Of a DNA stretch of 64,000 bases, positions 36,001 to 62,149 are shown one piece after another (position 1 is the first letter of the stretch; every line of letters begins with the position of its first letter). The translations under genes and the position numbers were made by a program. The notes beneath the pieces are model-generated. The model was not told the origin of the DNA, ran no database searches, and saw only the letters and a program-made list of their open reading frames with translations. The DNA is from Perca fluviatilis. Taxonomy: Eukaryota; Chordata; Actinopteri; Perciformes; Percidae. The stretch is from NCBI RefSeq assembly GCF_010015445.1, contig NC_053116.1, positions 10,048,585-10,112,584 on the forward strand, given 5' to 3'.

Positions 36001-38300
36001 TGGACATTACAGACATTACAGTTGGACATTACAGTTTGACATTACAGACATTACAGTTGGACATTACAAACATTACAGTTGGACATTACAGACATTACAG
36101 TTGGACATTACAGACATTACAGTTGGACATTACAGACATTACAGTTGGACATTACAGACATTACAGTTGGACATTACAGTTGGACATTACGGTTGGACAT
36201 TACGGTTGGACATTACGGTTGGACATTACGGTTGGACATTACGGTTGGACATTACGGTTGGACATTACAGACATTACAGTTGGACTTTACAGACATTACA
36301 GTTGGACTTTACAGTTAGACATTACAGACATTACAGTTGGACATTACAGTTAGACATTACAGACATTACAGTTGGACATTACAGTTGACAATACAGACAT
36401 TACAGTTGGACAATACCAGACATTACAGTTGGACATTACAGTTGGACATTATTAAGCAGACATTACGGTTTGGACATTACAGTTGGACATTTACAGACAT
36501 TACAGTTGGACATTACAGACATTACAGTTGGACATTACAGTTGGACATTACAGTTGGACATTACAGTTGGACATTACAGTTGGACATTACAGACATTACA
36601 GTTAGACATTACAGGCATTACAGTTGGACATTACAGTTAGGCATTACAGGCATTACAGTTGGACATTACAGTTGGACATTACAGTTGGACATTACAGACA
36701 TTACAGTTGGACATTACAGACATTACAGTTGGACATTGCATTTAGACATTACAGACTTTACAGGTAGACATTGCAGGCATTACAGTTAGACATTACAGTT
36801 AGACATTACAGAAATTAGTTATATATTACATACATTACAGTTAGACATTACAGTTAGACATTACAGTTAGACATTACAGTAAGACATTACAGTAAGACAT
36901 TACAGTAGGACATTACAGTTGGACATTACAGTTGGACATTACAGACATTACAGTTGGACATTACAGACATTACAGTTGGACATTACAGACATTAGACATT
37001 ATAGTTGGACATTACAGACATTACAGTTGGACATTACAGTTTGACATTACAGACATTACAGTTGGACATTACAAACATTACAGTTGGACATTACAGACAT
37101 TACAGTTGGACATTACAGACATTACAGTTGGACATTACAGACATTACAGTTGGACATTACAGACATTACGGTTGGACATTACGGTTGGACATTACGGTTG
37201 GACATGAGGTTGAGACATTACTCGTTTGGCATACCCGGTTGGACAATACGGTTGGACATTACAGACATTACAGTTGGACTTTACAGACATTACAGTTGGA
37301 CTTTACAGTTGGAGCATTACAGACATTACAGTTGGACATTACAGTTAGACATTACAGACATTACAGTCAGACATTACAGTCAGACATTACAGTTGGACAT
37401 TACAGTTGGACATTACAGTTGGACATTACAGACATTACGGTTGGACATTACAGTTGGACATTACAGACATTACAGTTGGACATTACAGACATTACAGTTG
37501 GACATTACAGTTGGACATTACAGTTGGACATTACAGTTGGACATTACAGTTGGACATTACAGTTGGACATTACAGGCATTACAGTTGGACATTACAGTTA
37601 GACATTACAGACATTACAGTTGGACATTACAGTTGGACATTACAGACATTACAGTTGGACATTACAGTTGGACATTACAGTTGGACATTACAGTTGGACA
37701 TTACAGTTGGACATTACAGTTGGACATTACAGGCATTACAGTTGGACATTACAGTTGGACATTACAGACATTACAGTTGGACATTACAGTTGGACATTAC
37801 AGACATTACAGTTGGACATTGCATTTAGACATTACAGACTTTACAGTTAGACATTGCAGGCATTACAGTTAGACATTACAGTTAGACATTACAGAAATTA
37901 GTTATATATTACATACATTACAGTTAGACATTACAGTAAGACATTACAGTTAGACATTACAGTTGGACATTACAGTTGGACATTACAGTTGGACATTACA
38001 GTTGGACATTACAGTTGACAGTTGGACATTACAGTTGGACATTACAGTTGGACATTACAGTTGGACATTTCAGACATTACAGTTGGACATTACAGTTGGA
38101 CATTACAGTTGGACAATACAGACATTACAGTTGGACAATACAGACATTACAGTTGGACAATACAGACATTACAGTTGGACAATACAGACATTACAGTTGG
38201 ACATTACAGTTGGACATTACAGACATTGCAGTTTGACATTACAGACATTGCAGTTTGACATTACAGACATTGCAGTTTGACATTACAGTTGGACATTACA
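33055..38300 (+). repeat. 2.64-kb higher-order tandem duplication
   Basis: 33055-35660 matches 35697-38300 at an offset of about 2643 bp in the first part and 2617-2623 bp further on. Each copy has two sub-blocks of about 1.0 kb marked by AGACATTATAGTTGG. Sequence after 38290 resumes the pattern left at about 32620-32720, as expected if the duplication arose within a longer block. Confidence 0.85.
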
Positions 38301-39384
38301 GACATTACAGTTGGACATTACAGTTAGACATTACAGACATTAAAGTTGGACATTACAGACATTACAGTTGGACATTACAGTTGGACATTACAGTTGGACA
38401 TTACAGTTGGACATTACAGACATTACAGTTGGACATTACAGACATTACAGTTGGACTTTCCAGACATTACAGTTGGACATTACAGACATTACAGTTGGAC
38501 ATTACAGACATTACAGTTGGACATTACAGACATTACAGTTGGACATTACAGACATTACAGTTGGACTTTCCAGACATTACAGTTGGACATTAAGACATTA
38601 CAGTTAGACATTACAGACATTACAGTTGGACATTACAGTTGGACATTACAGTTGGACATTACAGTTGGACATTACAGTTGGACATTACAGTTGGACATTT
38701 CAGTTGGACATTACAGTTGGACATTACAGACATTACAGTTGGACATTACAGACATTACAGTTGGACAATACAGACATTACAGTTGGACATTACAGACATT
38801 ACAGTTGGACATTACAGTTAGACATTTCAGACATTACAGTTAGACATTTCAGACATTACAGTTGGACATTACAGTTGGACATTACAGTTGGACATTACAG
38901 TTGGACATTACAGTTGGACATTACAGTTGGACATTACAGACATTACAGTTGGACATTACAGTTAGACATTACAGACATTACAGTTGGACAATACAGACAT
39001 TACAGTTGGACAATACAGACATTACAGTTGGACATTACAGACATTACAGTTAGACATTTCAGACATTACAGTTGGACATTACAGACATTACAGTTGGACA
39101 TTACAGTTGGACATTACAGTTGGACATTACAGTTGGATATTACAGTTGGACATTACAGTTGGACATTACAGACATTACAGTTGGACATTACAGACATTAC
39201 AGTTGGACATTACAGTTAGACATTACAGACATTACAGTTGGACATTACAGACATTGCAGTTGGACATTACAGACATTGCAGTTGGACATTAGACATTACA
39301 GTTTGACATTACAGACATTACAGTTGGACATTACAGTTGGACATTACAGTTGGACATTACAGTTGGACATTACAGTTGGACAAT

Positions 39385-40063
39385 ACACAGACGTGTGTGG
39401 CATTTTGTTGTTTGTGAAGAAACTGGAGCAATACAATTCTGGAACGCTACTGCAATTCTGGAACATGAAGGGTGCATTTAGACTGGCCAGCTAACGGAAC
39501 ATTACAATTGGCCGTTCCATTCCTCGCGACAAGTTGGGACACACACAGACACAAGGTGCCAGACACGTAAGTACTGCTGTGCCAGACACAGCCAGACATT
39601 GTGACACGTTGCATTACTGCAAGACAAGCTGTAGACACTGCAGGCAATACAGCATAGACACGTAAGGCAATTACAGCCAGACACTGCAGGCAATACAGTT
39701 AGACACAAGTAGTTGCATTACCGTATCATCGCTGCATTACCGCAAGTTGCATCGCTGCTAATAATAATGTTGCATTACCGCAGCAATAAGCAATTTGCAT
39801 ACTGCTGCAATAATACAAGACACACAATGTTGCATCATCAGTAAGGCAATACATTTGCATTAATACAGCGACACAAGGCATTACCGCAAGTCAGACATTA
39901 CAAGCAATAATGCGTTGCATCACCGCAGTTGCATTACATTACTCGTGCCAGAATACGCTGCACAATGCTGCTGCATTATCACAAGCACACGCTACTGCAT
40001 TACCAAGGCATTACCGCACTTCATAATACAGCCAGACACAAGGCACAACCAGACATTTGACAT
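39385..40063 (+). repeat. scrambled satellite-like zone
   Basis: Words such as GCATTACCGC, CAGACACTGCAGGCAATACA and CCAGACACAAGGC look like satellite units with many small insertions, deletions and substitutions. Clean satellite borders it on both sides. It may be an old degenerate array or poorly corrected sequence. Confidence 0.6.
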
Positions 40064-40671
40064 TATAAGATATTACAGACATTACAGTTAGACATTACAG
40101 ACATTACAGTTAGATATTACAGACATTACAGTTAGACATTACAGTTAGACATTACAGACAAATACAGTTAGACTTTACAGACATTACAGTTAGACATTAC
40201 AGAAATTACAGTTAGGCATTACATACATTGAAGTTAGACATTAGAGTTAGACATCACAGACATTACAGTTAGACATTACAGAAATTACAGTTAGATATTA
40301 CAGACATTACAGTTATACATTACAGTTAGACATTACAGACATTGCAGTTAGACATTACAGTTAGACATTACAGACATTACAGTTAGACATTGCATATAGA
40401 CATTACATACATTTCAGTTAGACATTACATTTGGACATGACAAAGAGACATTACATTACAGATAGACATTACAGATATACATTACAGACATTACATTACA
40501 GACATTAAATAACAGTTAGACATAACATACATTACATTACAGATAGACATTACATATATTACATTACAGTTAGACATGACAGATGGACATTACATTGCAG
40601 TCACACATTACAGACATTACAGTTAGACATTACGGTTACACATTACAGACATTGCAGTTAGACATTACAGT
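40064..40671 (+). repeat. satellite array, distal part
   Basis: Mostly the TTAGACATTACAG variant with 9-bp units and more substitutions than the main array. It ends where the 190-bp repeat begins, sharing AGTTAGACTCA-like sequence at the junction. Confidence 0.93.
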
Positions 40672-41455
40672 TAGACTCATTTTGCAGAGCTCCCAAATGG
40701 CCAAATATGGCTCCCCGTTGAAAGGGAAACCTGATTCACATAACAAAGATCTTCAGTGTCCCATTGATGCCCAACATGTCCCTATCTACCCTGGAATTAT
40801 GGAGAAAACAAGATTTTGATGATTATATTGCTAAAGTGCCTTTGACCATGCAATTGCTAATGTGACTCACTTTGCAGTGCTCCGAAATAGCCAAATATGG
40901 CTCCCCTTTGAAAAGGGAAACCTGATTCACGTAACACAGATCTTCAGTGTCCCATTGATGCCCAACATGTCCATATCTACCCTGGAATTATGGAGAAAAC
41001 AAGATTTGGATGATTATATTGCTAAAGTGCCTTTGACCATGCTATTGCTAATGTGACTCACTTTGCAGTGCTCTCAAATGGCCAAATATGGCTCCCCGTT
41101 GAAATGGAAACCTGATTCACGTAACACAGATCTTCAGTGTCCCATTGATGCCCAGCATGTCCATATCTACCCTGGAATTATGGAGAAAACCCAGCTCCAG
41201 AGAAATCAAGGTATAGACCATTCCATTGCAAAAGTGCTTTTGACCATTCTATTGCTAAAGTGACTCACTTTGCAGGGCCCCCAAATGGCCAAATATGGCT
41301 CCCCGTTGAAATGGAAACCTGATTCACATAACACAGATCTTCAGTGTCCCATTGATCCCCAACGTGTCCATATCTACCCTTTAATTATTGGAATTATGGA
41401 GAAAACAAGATTTTGATGATTATATTGCTAAAGTGCCTTTGACCATGCTATTGCT
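40672..41455 (+). repeat. 190-bp tandem repeat, 4 copies
   Basis: Units start at about 40672, 40862, 41053 and 41260 (periods 190, 191, 207), each with GACTCACTTTGCAG, GGCCAAATATGGCTCCCCGT and CCATATCTACCCTGGAATTA. The third unit has an extra CCAGCTCCAGAGAAATCAAG stretch that the left-flank family also carries. The open frames are repeat by-products. Confidence 0.95.
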
Positions 41456-42193
41456 ATTATATGCTATTACAGCGTACATTGATGTTAAAATGTATACAGG
41501 TTGGCAGGACAGTCTGAAATGTTTTGCACAGTCTTTCGCTGTACGTTTTGTTGGTCAATGTGAGATTGAGTCGAGTCACACACGTCTCCTCTTCATAACA
41601 GAAACAAGGAAATTAATTTGACCCGTTCTCACACCCGCTTGGTCAGTGGCTGCACGTGGGACTGCTGGGATTGTCGCGAGTAATGAAATGCGATAGGGGG
41701 CCCTGGCTGTCAATCAATATCTTCCAGTGATGCGGGCCCCTGATTGGTCTGGGCCTGTAAGCACTGCTTACCCTTCTTACCGATAGTTACGCGTCTGTCC
41801 ACATGAAATAATAAACTCAGAGAGGGAAATATTCCCTTTGTGAGCCAGTGTGCATATAGGAATCTCTGGATCAACCATGTCACGCGATATACTCTAACAC
41901 TCCCCAGGGAGGCCTTCTCATGCCAGGATAAAAGGATTCCGCTTTTATGTAACTAGCATGTAAAAATCAGAGACATGAAAGCCTAGAAATCCATCAATCA
42001 CTTGGGGCACTGACACACCCATCATCACAGAAGCAAACGAGGCCGAGCAGTGAAACCAGAGCTATGTTTAAAGTAGGCCATCAACTATTCATGCTGTTGT
42101 GATACGCAGACACCTATCAGGTGTGATGCAGCCTGTACTGATTTCACCTGGCTTTAGCCTCTGCTCGTCTTCACAGGGACTGCCTAATACATA
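41456..42193. other. gene-free stretch
   Basis: No gene or named repeat is recognised between the 190-bp repeat and the Tc1 element. Confidence 0.55.
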
Positions 42194-43694
42194 CACTACT
42201 GGTCAAAAGTTTTAGAATTTTTTTTATTGAAATTCATGCAGTTCAATGTCTTATTGTACTCTGAAATGAAAGAATAGAACACATAAATAATTTAAGTTAA
42301 AAAATAAATCATGGAATCAATTTATAAACCAAAATGTATTCTAAATTTTTGACTCATCAAAGTAGCCCCCTTTGGCAGATATAACAGCTGAACACACTCG
42401 TGGCATTCTTTCTACAATGGAAATCAAATATTCTTCAGAAAGTTCTTCCCAACTCTGTTGCAGAAGTTCCCATAAATGTGTGTCACTTGTAGGTTGCTTT
42501 GCTTTCCCTTTCTGTCCAGTTTGTCCCAAACCAGCTCAATGGGGTTTAAGTCTGGTGACTGTGCTGGCCACTCCATGTTTTTAAGCTTACCATCTTGTTC
42601 TTTTTTGCTAAGGTAGTTCTGGCATAGCTTGAATTTATGTTTTGGGTCATTATCTTGCTGTAGGATGAACCCCTGACCAACTAGGCGCATACCAGAGGGT
42701 ATTGCATGGCACTGCTGCAAAATGCTGTGGTAGCCGTTTTGGTTCAGGGTGCCTTTCACTCTGTACAAATCACCGACCCTGGATCCAGCAAAACAGCCCC
42801 AGACCATCATCCTTCCTCCTCCATGTTTGACAGTTAATGTCACACACTGAGGAAGCATCCTTTCGCCTACTCGACACCGTACGAAGATCCTGCGTGATGA
42901 ACTGAAGATTTCAAATTTTTATTCATCAGTCCATAACACCTTCTTCCAGTCTTCAGTAGTCCATTGGCGAGGTTTCTTGGCCCAGGCAAGCCTCTTATTC
43001 TGATGTCTTTGCAATGGCTTTCTTGCTGCAACTCGACCTATCAACCTGCAGCTCGAAGTCTTCTCTTTACAGTTGAAACTGAGACTTGCTTATTACGACC
43101 ACTATTAAGCTATGCTTGAAGCTGTTGTCCTGTGAGCCGCCTATCACGCAAGCTGTTGACTCTCAGAAACTTGTCTTCTGATTCTGTTGTGGCTTTGGGT
43201 CTGCCAGACCTCTTCCTGTCAGAGTTTCCCCCAGTTTCTTCTTCTCTTCCATTGTTAATTGCCTGTTTTCCGCCATTTTTATGGCAACACACTACTTTCT
43301 GCAGTACAATACTGTTCAAATAATGCTCATGAGGGTATGGTACCACAGTGTGTTCCAACAATACTTTTATACAAACAGAGGGGGTTGTAAGTAATCCAGA
43401 CAAGTTGGAACACCTGTGGGAATTGGTATCACCAACTTTCAAAGCTTGATCAACCTCCATTGCTGCAGAACAGCTTTACATTGTTTACCCATTTCTTGTT
43501 CCCTGAAAAAGGCCTTTTTGTAAAATACTGAAATGTACATTATTTTTCAGTTTTGGTAACCTTACATTTTTTTAACATCAGACAGTTCACCACTTACCTT
43601 TGTACCATTTCAAGCTATTCATTGGACTTGAACTGCTAAAATTTCAGTAAAAAACTAGAAAAATTGGGGTTTCTAAAACTTTTGACCAGTAGTG
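42194..43694 (-). mobile_element. Tc1/mariner-family transposon, inactive
   Basis: 1501 bp with perfect 24-bp terminal inverted repeats (left starts CACTACTGGTCAAAAGTTTT; right is its exact complement) and a TA on each side (42192-42193, 43695-43696), the standard Tc1 target duplication. A single minus-strand transposase remnant fills the interior. Intact ends with a broken enzyme mean it could be moved only by a transposase supplied from elsewhere. Confidence 0.96.
42424..43300 (-). pseudogene. Tc1-like transposase, broken
   Basis: Family enzymes cut and paste the element through a DDE catalytic core. Read on the minus strand, parts of the DNA-binding region survive (KRSGRPKATTESEDKFL, VSVSTVKRRLRAAG). 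The core follows: WTDE (first Asp), GGGRMMVWGCFAG, QQDNDPKH (second Asp) and WPAQSPDLNPIELVWD (Glu). Stops near the first domain and right after WTDE, plus frameshifts around 43050, break it into pieces. All three catalytic acids are still present. Confidence 0.9.
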
Positions 43695-44797
43695 TATATT
43701 GTATAAAATGATATTGCATATTAAACTGGGCCTACAATAACGTTAAGAGTGGCCTAAGGCCTTTATATATACCTTTTTAATGCATAGACTACTATTAAAA
43801 TAGCTCTTAAATTTATATGTGTTGGCATGATTTTATAAATCCTGTTTTAATGTTAAACATAAATGTGGCATAGTGAATCATTTGGATTAACTGCATGTGT
43901 ATAGCTACCTTAGTGACTATCTTATTTATCAATGTTTTTTTCAGAAGTAGGCTGATTTATATTTGCTAGTAATATGTTGGATTTCAAAAAAAATTATAAT
44001 TTGGTGGCCCCAAGGCAGTAACTCTGAGGACCCACTTGGGGTCCCGCAACCCCTGTTGAAGATCTCTGCTGTATACAAAAGGGATCGCTGTAGTTTTAAA
44101 AAAATCCATTAGCGTAGTGAGTGACTTATTAAGTGTCCTTCTGTAATGGCTTTACTGACTTGCTGTATAAGTGACACACCATAAGGAGGACTTTACAAGT
44201 TATCTATCCAAACAAGCATTGTTTAAAGTCCTCACTACAGAAGCAAGCAAGTAGCAAAGAAAGTGTCGACAAGCCTCCGAGCCACAACAACGGCGTTGTA
44301 ATTATAAATGGAGTCAGCCAGACAGTGGGGATGATCAGTCATTTATTAAAGTGTATAAAACAAGAAAACACTAAAGTTCATGTCATCGTTTTATCAAACA
44401 CAATTTCAATCTCACTTCTCTACTTCCAAGCATTTGCTCAACTCTCACACTTAAAAGTGCGTTATGCATAGTGCCAGGTTTATAACATCACTACTCCATA
44501 AATAAACCACATGAAATTGGCAGTAATCATTGACTTACTAATTAAACTAAAGGAAATGCTCAGAAAAGGCAGCAGCACACCAACACACACACACACATTC
44601 AGATTGACAAAAATTCTGGTATTATTGGTATTATATTGATAAAATGTGACTGTAAGGAATAAATCAATCAATTTGTGCATTATTTGTCCCTTTATTCAAT
44701 ATTTATAGAGTTCATCAAAACCATTTGATGTTTGGTGTGGCAATTCAGTACAACAAACCCACAAACAATGTGGGTGTGAAAAAATGAGCCTATAGTT
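43695..44797. other. gene-free stretch
   Basis: 43995-44070 (GGTGGCCCCAAGGCAG, CCACTTGGGGTCCCGCAACC) looks like an hAT-type remnant. A short CA run sits near 44585. No gene is seen. Confidence 0.5.
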
Positions 44798-45480
44798 TAA
44801 AGCTGGGGTAGGCAGTTTTTTTCTTTTTGTGTCATTGGGCAGTGATTCCATAATAACTTACAATAACTTGTTGTAATTTAAGTGGTCTGAGAGAAAACTA
44901 GACTTTTGTACGTCCTCTTGGCTCTGTTTTCAGTCTTTTAGAAAATCTAGGCCAGGACAGCAGACTTTGGCCAATCACAGGTCATTTCAGAGAGAGCGTC
45001 CCTATTGGCTGTTCTACAAATGCAGATGGTGTAAGCCTGATTCAATGGTGGAAGATCCTGCAGGAAAAGTTGTTATTCCATCATTGGCAATAACTGCCTA
45101 CACTGCCTACATCAAAAAGAGAGTCTGACAATAAACGCAATAAAAGTGTGTCAATATCGGCAAAGAAATTCTGAGATGAAGAGAAAATGTCACTAATTAC
45201 ACAGCCTTCTGCTAACCGCGGCCAAATTCTCACAACCGTGGCTAATTCACTTTCATGTTTATTTTGCTAACTACAGCTTCGAATCACAGTATGTCATCTC
45301 AAAGAGCTAAACAGGTACACAAGTTTGCAAAGAAAACAGGATGATAATTCTCACAGAATTGCCGCGAACTGCATCAGGATCACAATCATGATTGAGGTGA
45401 ATGAAATAAATGGCTCATACTCATACAGGTTACTGAATGAAGCAGCTGCATATGTCAGAAAACTGCCTACCCCAGCTTTA
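44798..45480. mobile_element. MITE, 683 bp
   Basis: The left end TAAAGCTGGGGTAGGCAGTT and the right end read on the minus strand (TAAAGCTGGGGTAGGCAGTT) match. TTAA stands at the left border but not at the right. No coding frame. Confidence 0.85.
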
Positions 45481-46328
45481 TTCAACAATTTCCTGCAGCA
45501 AACAATCATTTTCATTATCAGTGAATCAATGATTATTTCCCTAATTCATTAATTTGTATGTCAGAAAATAGTGAACAATGCCCACCACAATTTCCTCGAG
45601 CCCAACAAAACATCTTAAAATTGCTTTTTTGTTGGACCAACAGTAACAATATGTAAGACAAGGTAAATCAGCTGTCTCATATTTGAGAAGCAGTAACCAT
45701 CCAATGCTTGCTTAGATTAACTGATTATCAGAATAGTTGTTTTTTTCCAATTCATTTCAGTTCCAGTCTTACAAAAGTAAACATTGCAAGCTTCACAAAT
45801 GTGTACTGGATTGCATTATATTGTACAGCTGTTGCTGTTATTGTGTCGATCGCCTGTGAACGAACATTGCTTATGTAATCTTTGCTGTTTTAGCACAGGT
45901 TAGAACCAGCTAAATTATGCATGCTCTTGCTTATAGCATCTCAATTAGTTCTTCATGAGCACTGACAAAATGAAGCAGTGATATGGCACCTTGTTCTTGA
46001 TGTTGTGGAAATGTGGTCAATATGTCCTTTTTTTTACCAAAGGGGTGTTGGTTGCTTGTTTTGCTTTTGGAATGCTTTAAACAGTTTAACAACAGACATG
46101 ATAAATATACAAGCTTGAAAACCTTTTCATTCAAACATTTTCAAAAATGCACTTGAGATGAAAAAATTGTTACCACTTATGAAAGTGGTATCAATCTTCT
46201 CGTTTAAAATTAAATATTGTAAAAAAAAAAAAAAAAAAATATATAAATCAAATAATTAAAATAATATTAAATCTCCACTGAAATGTTTTTTTTTTTTAAT
46301 CTGGCGTAACATTGGGGTTTAATCCTTG
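45481..46328. other. downstream flank of the protease gene
   Basis: A runs of A and T occur at about 46220-46300. Minus-strand ATTAAA, a possible polyadenylation signal for the protease gene, lies at 46318-46323, only a few bases past the stop codon, and again near 46296. No other gene is seen. Confidence 0.55.
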
Positions 46329-60407
<14,079 letters not shown>

Positions 60408-60547
60408 AGTGAGACAATGGGAAGAGCAGTGTGAGTGAGGCTGTGTGCTACTCGTCTAATCTTAACAGGAGGACATTGCACCTGCACTCTCAGGTTTCTT
60501 ATAGTTCTTATTTCCGTCTCCATGGTCACCTCCTTGTCCTGGACCAA

Positions 60548-60553
60548 TATATA
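60548..60553 (-). promoter_or_regulatory. TATA box candidate for the protease gene
   Basis: AATTATATATTGG on the minus strand about 140 bases before the ATG, leaving room for a 5' untranslated region of about 110 bases. An E-box-like CACCTG is near 60480. Confidence 0.5.
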
Positions 60554-60669
60554 ATTGAAGCTTACAGAGCACGGCCCCTTTTCTCACCTCTTCCTTGACC
60601 TACTCGAGCTGTCCTAAACAATTAAATAATCACGCAGTTTACTGTCTCACAAAAGGCAAAGCATACACT

Positions 60670-61056
60670 CACCGGCTACTTGATTAGGTACACCTGTACA
60701 ATGTAATGCTAACTAATGCAACAGCTCTGCCATGAATTCTACTTTTACGAATCTTATAATTTTCCAGTTTTTTGTTGACACTGTCAGAGATGTAATAATT
60801 GTACCTTATGTTAATGTTTGAGGTCGTAGTGGGTGCTGGTGTTGTACCGGAATGCATTATATTGGAAGATGTTTCTAACATTCTGTCCCTCTCATGTATC
60901 CAAATAGTGTGGACAAACTATATGAAACACCTCTCAATATAATGCACTCCAGTTGAACACCACTGCAAATTTGTTTTGTAAAGGTAGAATTTAAGGCAGA
61001 GCTGTTGTAATGGATCCCATTAGGTTTTACAAGTATACCTAATGAAGTGGCCGGTG
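60670..61056. mobile_element. MITE, 387 bp
   Basis: Left CACCGGCTACTTGATTAGGT; right, inverted, CACCGGCCACTTCATTAGGT. TACA-like bases flank both ends. It is a familiar teleost element type with no coding capacity. Confidence 0.85.
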
Positions 61057-62149
61057 TACAGTCTTGTAAAGGGTACTTGAAAGCAATACTTGAGTAAAAG
61101 TACCTTAAAGTGAATTACCTTAAAAACTTTGATAAACTTTATTGTGGCTTCCTTAAAGCATAATTGTCAGGGTTTCCACACCTTCTTAAACATCAAATTC
61201 AAAGTCTGACATCAACAAAGAGAAAATCTGAAACAGAATTTTCATTTTCTTGTGAGCACTGATTAGCCACACCTGCTTTTTTGCAGTCTAACAAATTTCT
61301 TCAGATTTTATTTTATAGTAACAAGTAACAAAGATGCTAAGGGGAAATGTACCGGAGTAAAAGTAAAAGTTTCCAGAAATATAAATACGGAAGTACTAGT
61401 GAAAAATCTACTTAAGGACAGTAAGGACATAGTTTGTTACATTACAACTCTGCGGGTGTATACTGTGCTTATAGTGTTGCCACTTTACAGTTATACAGCT
61501 ACTCGGATATGTCAATTCCAATAATTGACATATTGCAGCTTATAATTGAAGCTCCTAAAATGGATGAAACTGGTCCTAAATGAAAGGAGAAACAGTGTCT
61601 CTGCAGCTCTTCATCACTGCAATGTTACCATCTCCCCTCACTGATTTCCCCAGAAAGGATTAATGAGGGTTTTCACTGATGACAAGTAGTAAAAGCTTTT
61701 GTATTCGACCAGGTTGAGCCAGCGCTACTGCTCCGCATCTATTCTAGGGCCAGGTGTCATTAAAAATGGAGCAGAGCTCAGGCACGTCTCATCACTACTA
61801 TCATTCCTCTATGGAGTTCCTGACCTCAGCTGGCAAATAGCCCTCTCTGTTGCCCTCCCTGCTACTCATTGCTATAGCCGCGCTCACGCATCCCCTGAGT
61901 GCTGACCACTGCCTTTTTTCCGCATGACCCACTCCTCAGTCCAAGTGCTGTCATCATCACACATGGTTGCCAGCTCCCTGTTCTCACATTCATCTGTCTG
62001 GCACTGGAATGAAAAGTCCTCGCTATGTCACAAATCACAATGCTCCAATCCCTAAACTCTCCTCTTTGTATAATTCCCATCTCATTATCTATACAGGCTT
62101 TTCTTGTTTTGTTAAGTTAAAAGGGTTTTAACGTCTATCCCGAACAGCA
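61057..62149. other. upstream flank, no gene
   Basis: Short AAGTAC/GTAAAAGT fragments at 61075-61130 and 61350-61420 belong to the MITE family at 62.15 kb. Otherwise nothing is recognised. Confidence 0.5.

Larger units (their letters stand above)
27799..39384 (+). repeat. 13-bp/9-bp satellite array
   Basis: About 11.6 kb of two units that share CATTACAG: a 13-bp form (CATTACAGTTGGA) and a 9-bp form (CATTACAGA) lacking TTGG. They alternate irregularly; one of each gives a frequent 22-bp word. Variants form local blocks: TTAGACA (27.8-28.8 kb), GTAAGACATTACA (28.34-28.41 kb), GGACAGTACAGTT (29.08-29.22 kb), CATTACGGTTGGA (31.62-31.74 kb and later) and GGACAATACAGA (32.42-32.52 kb). The words ATTAGTTATATATTACATAC and AGACATTATAGTTGG recur as higher-order landmarks. 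All plus-strand frames through the common units lack stops, which explains the open frames of up to 286 codons. They are not genes. Confidence 0.97.

Noticed and set aside
27799..40671. CRISPR-like array
   Set aside because: Repeat spacing is 9 and 13 bp, with no unique spacers of regular size, and the genome is clearly a vertebrate one.
40583..41621. Chain of short open frames containing DAQHVHIYPGIMEKT-like text
   Set aside because: The same peptide recurs because the 190-bp unit recurs. The 24.9-25.3 kb copies give it too, and frames break between units.
45325..45552. 75-codon plus-strand frame
   Set aside because: It overlaps the right end of the 44798-45480 MITE and lacks a family motif.
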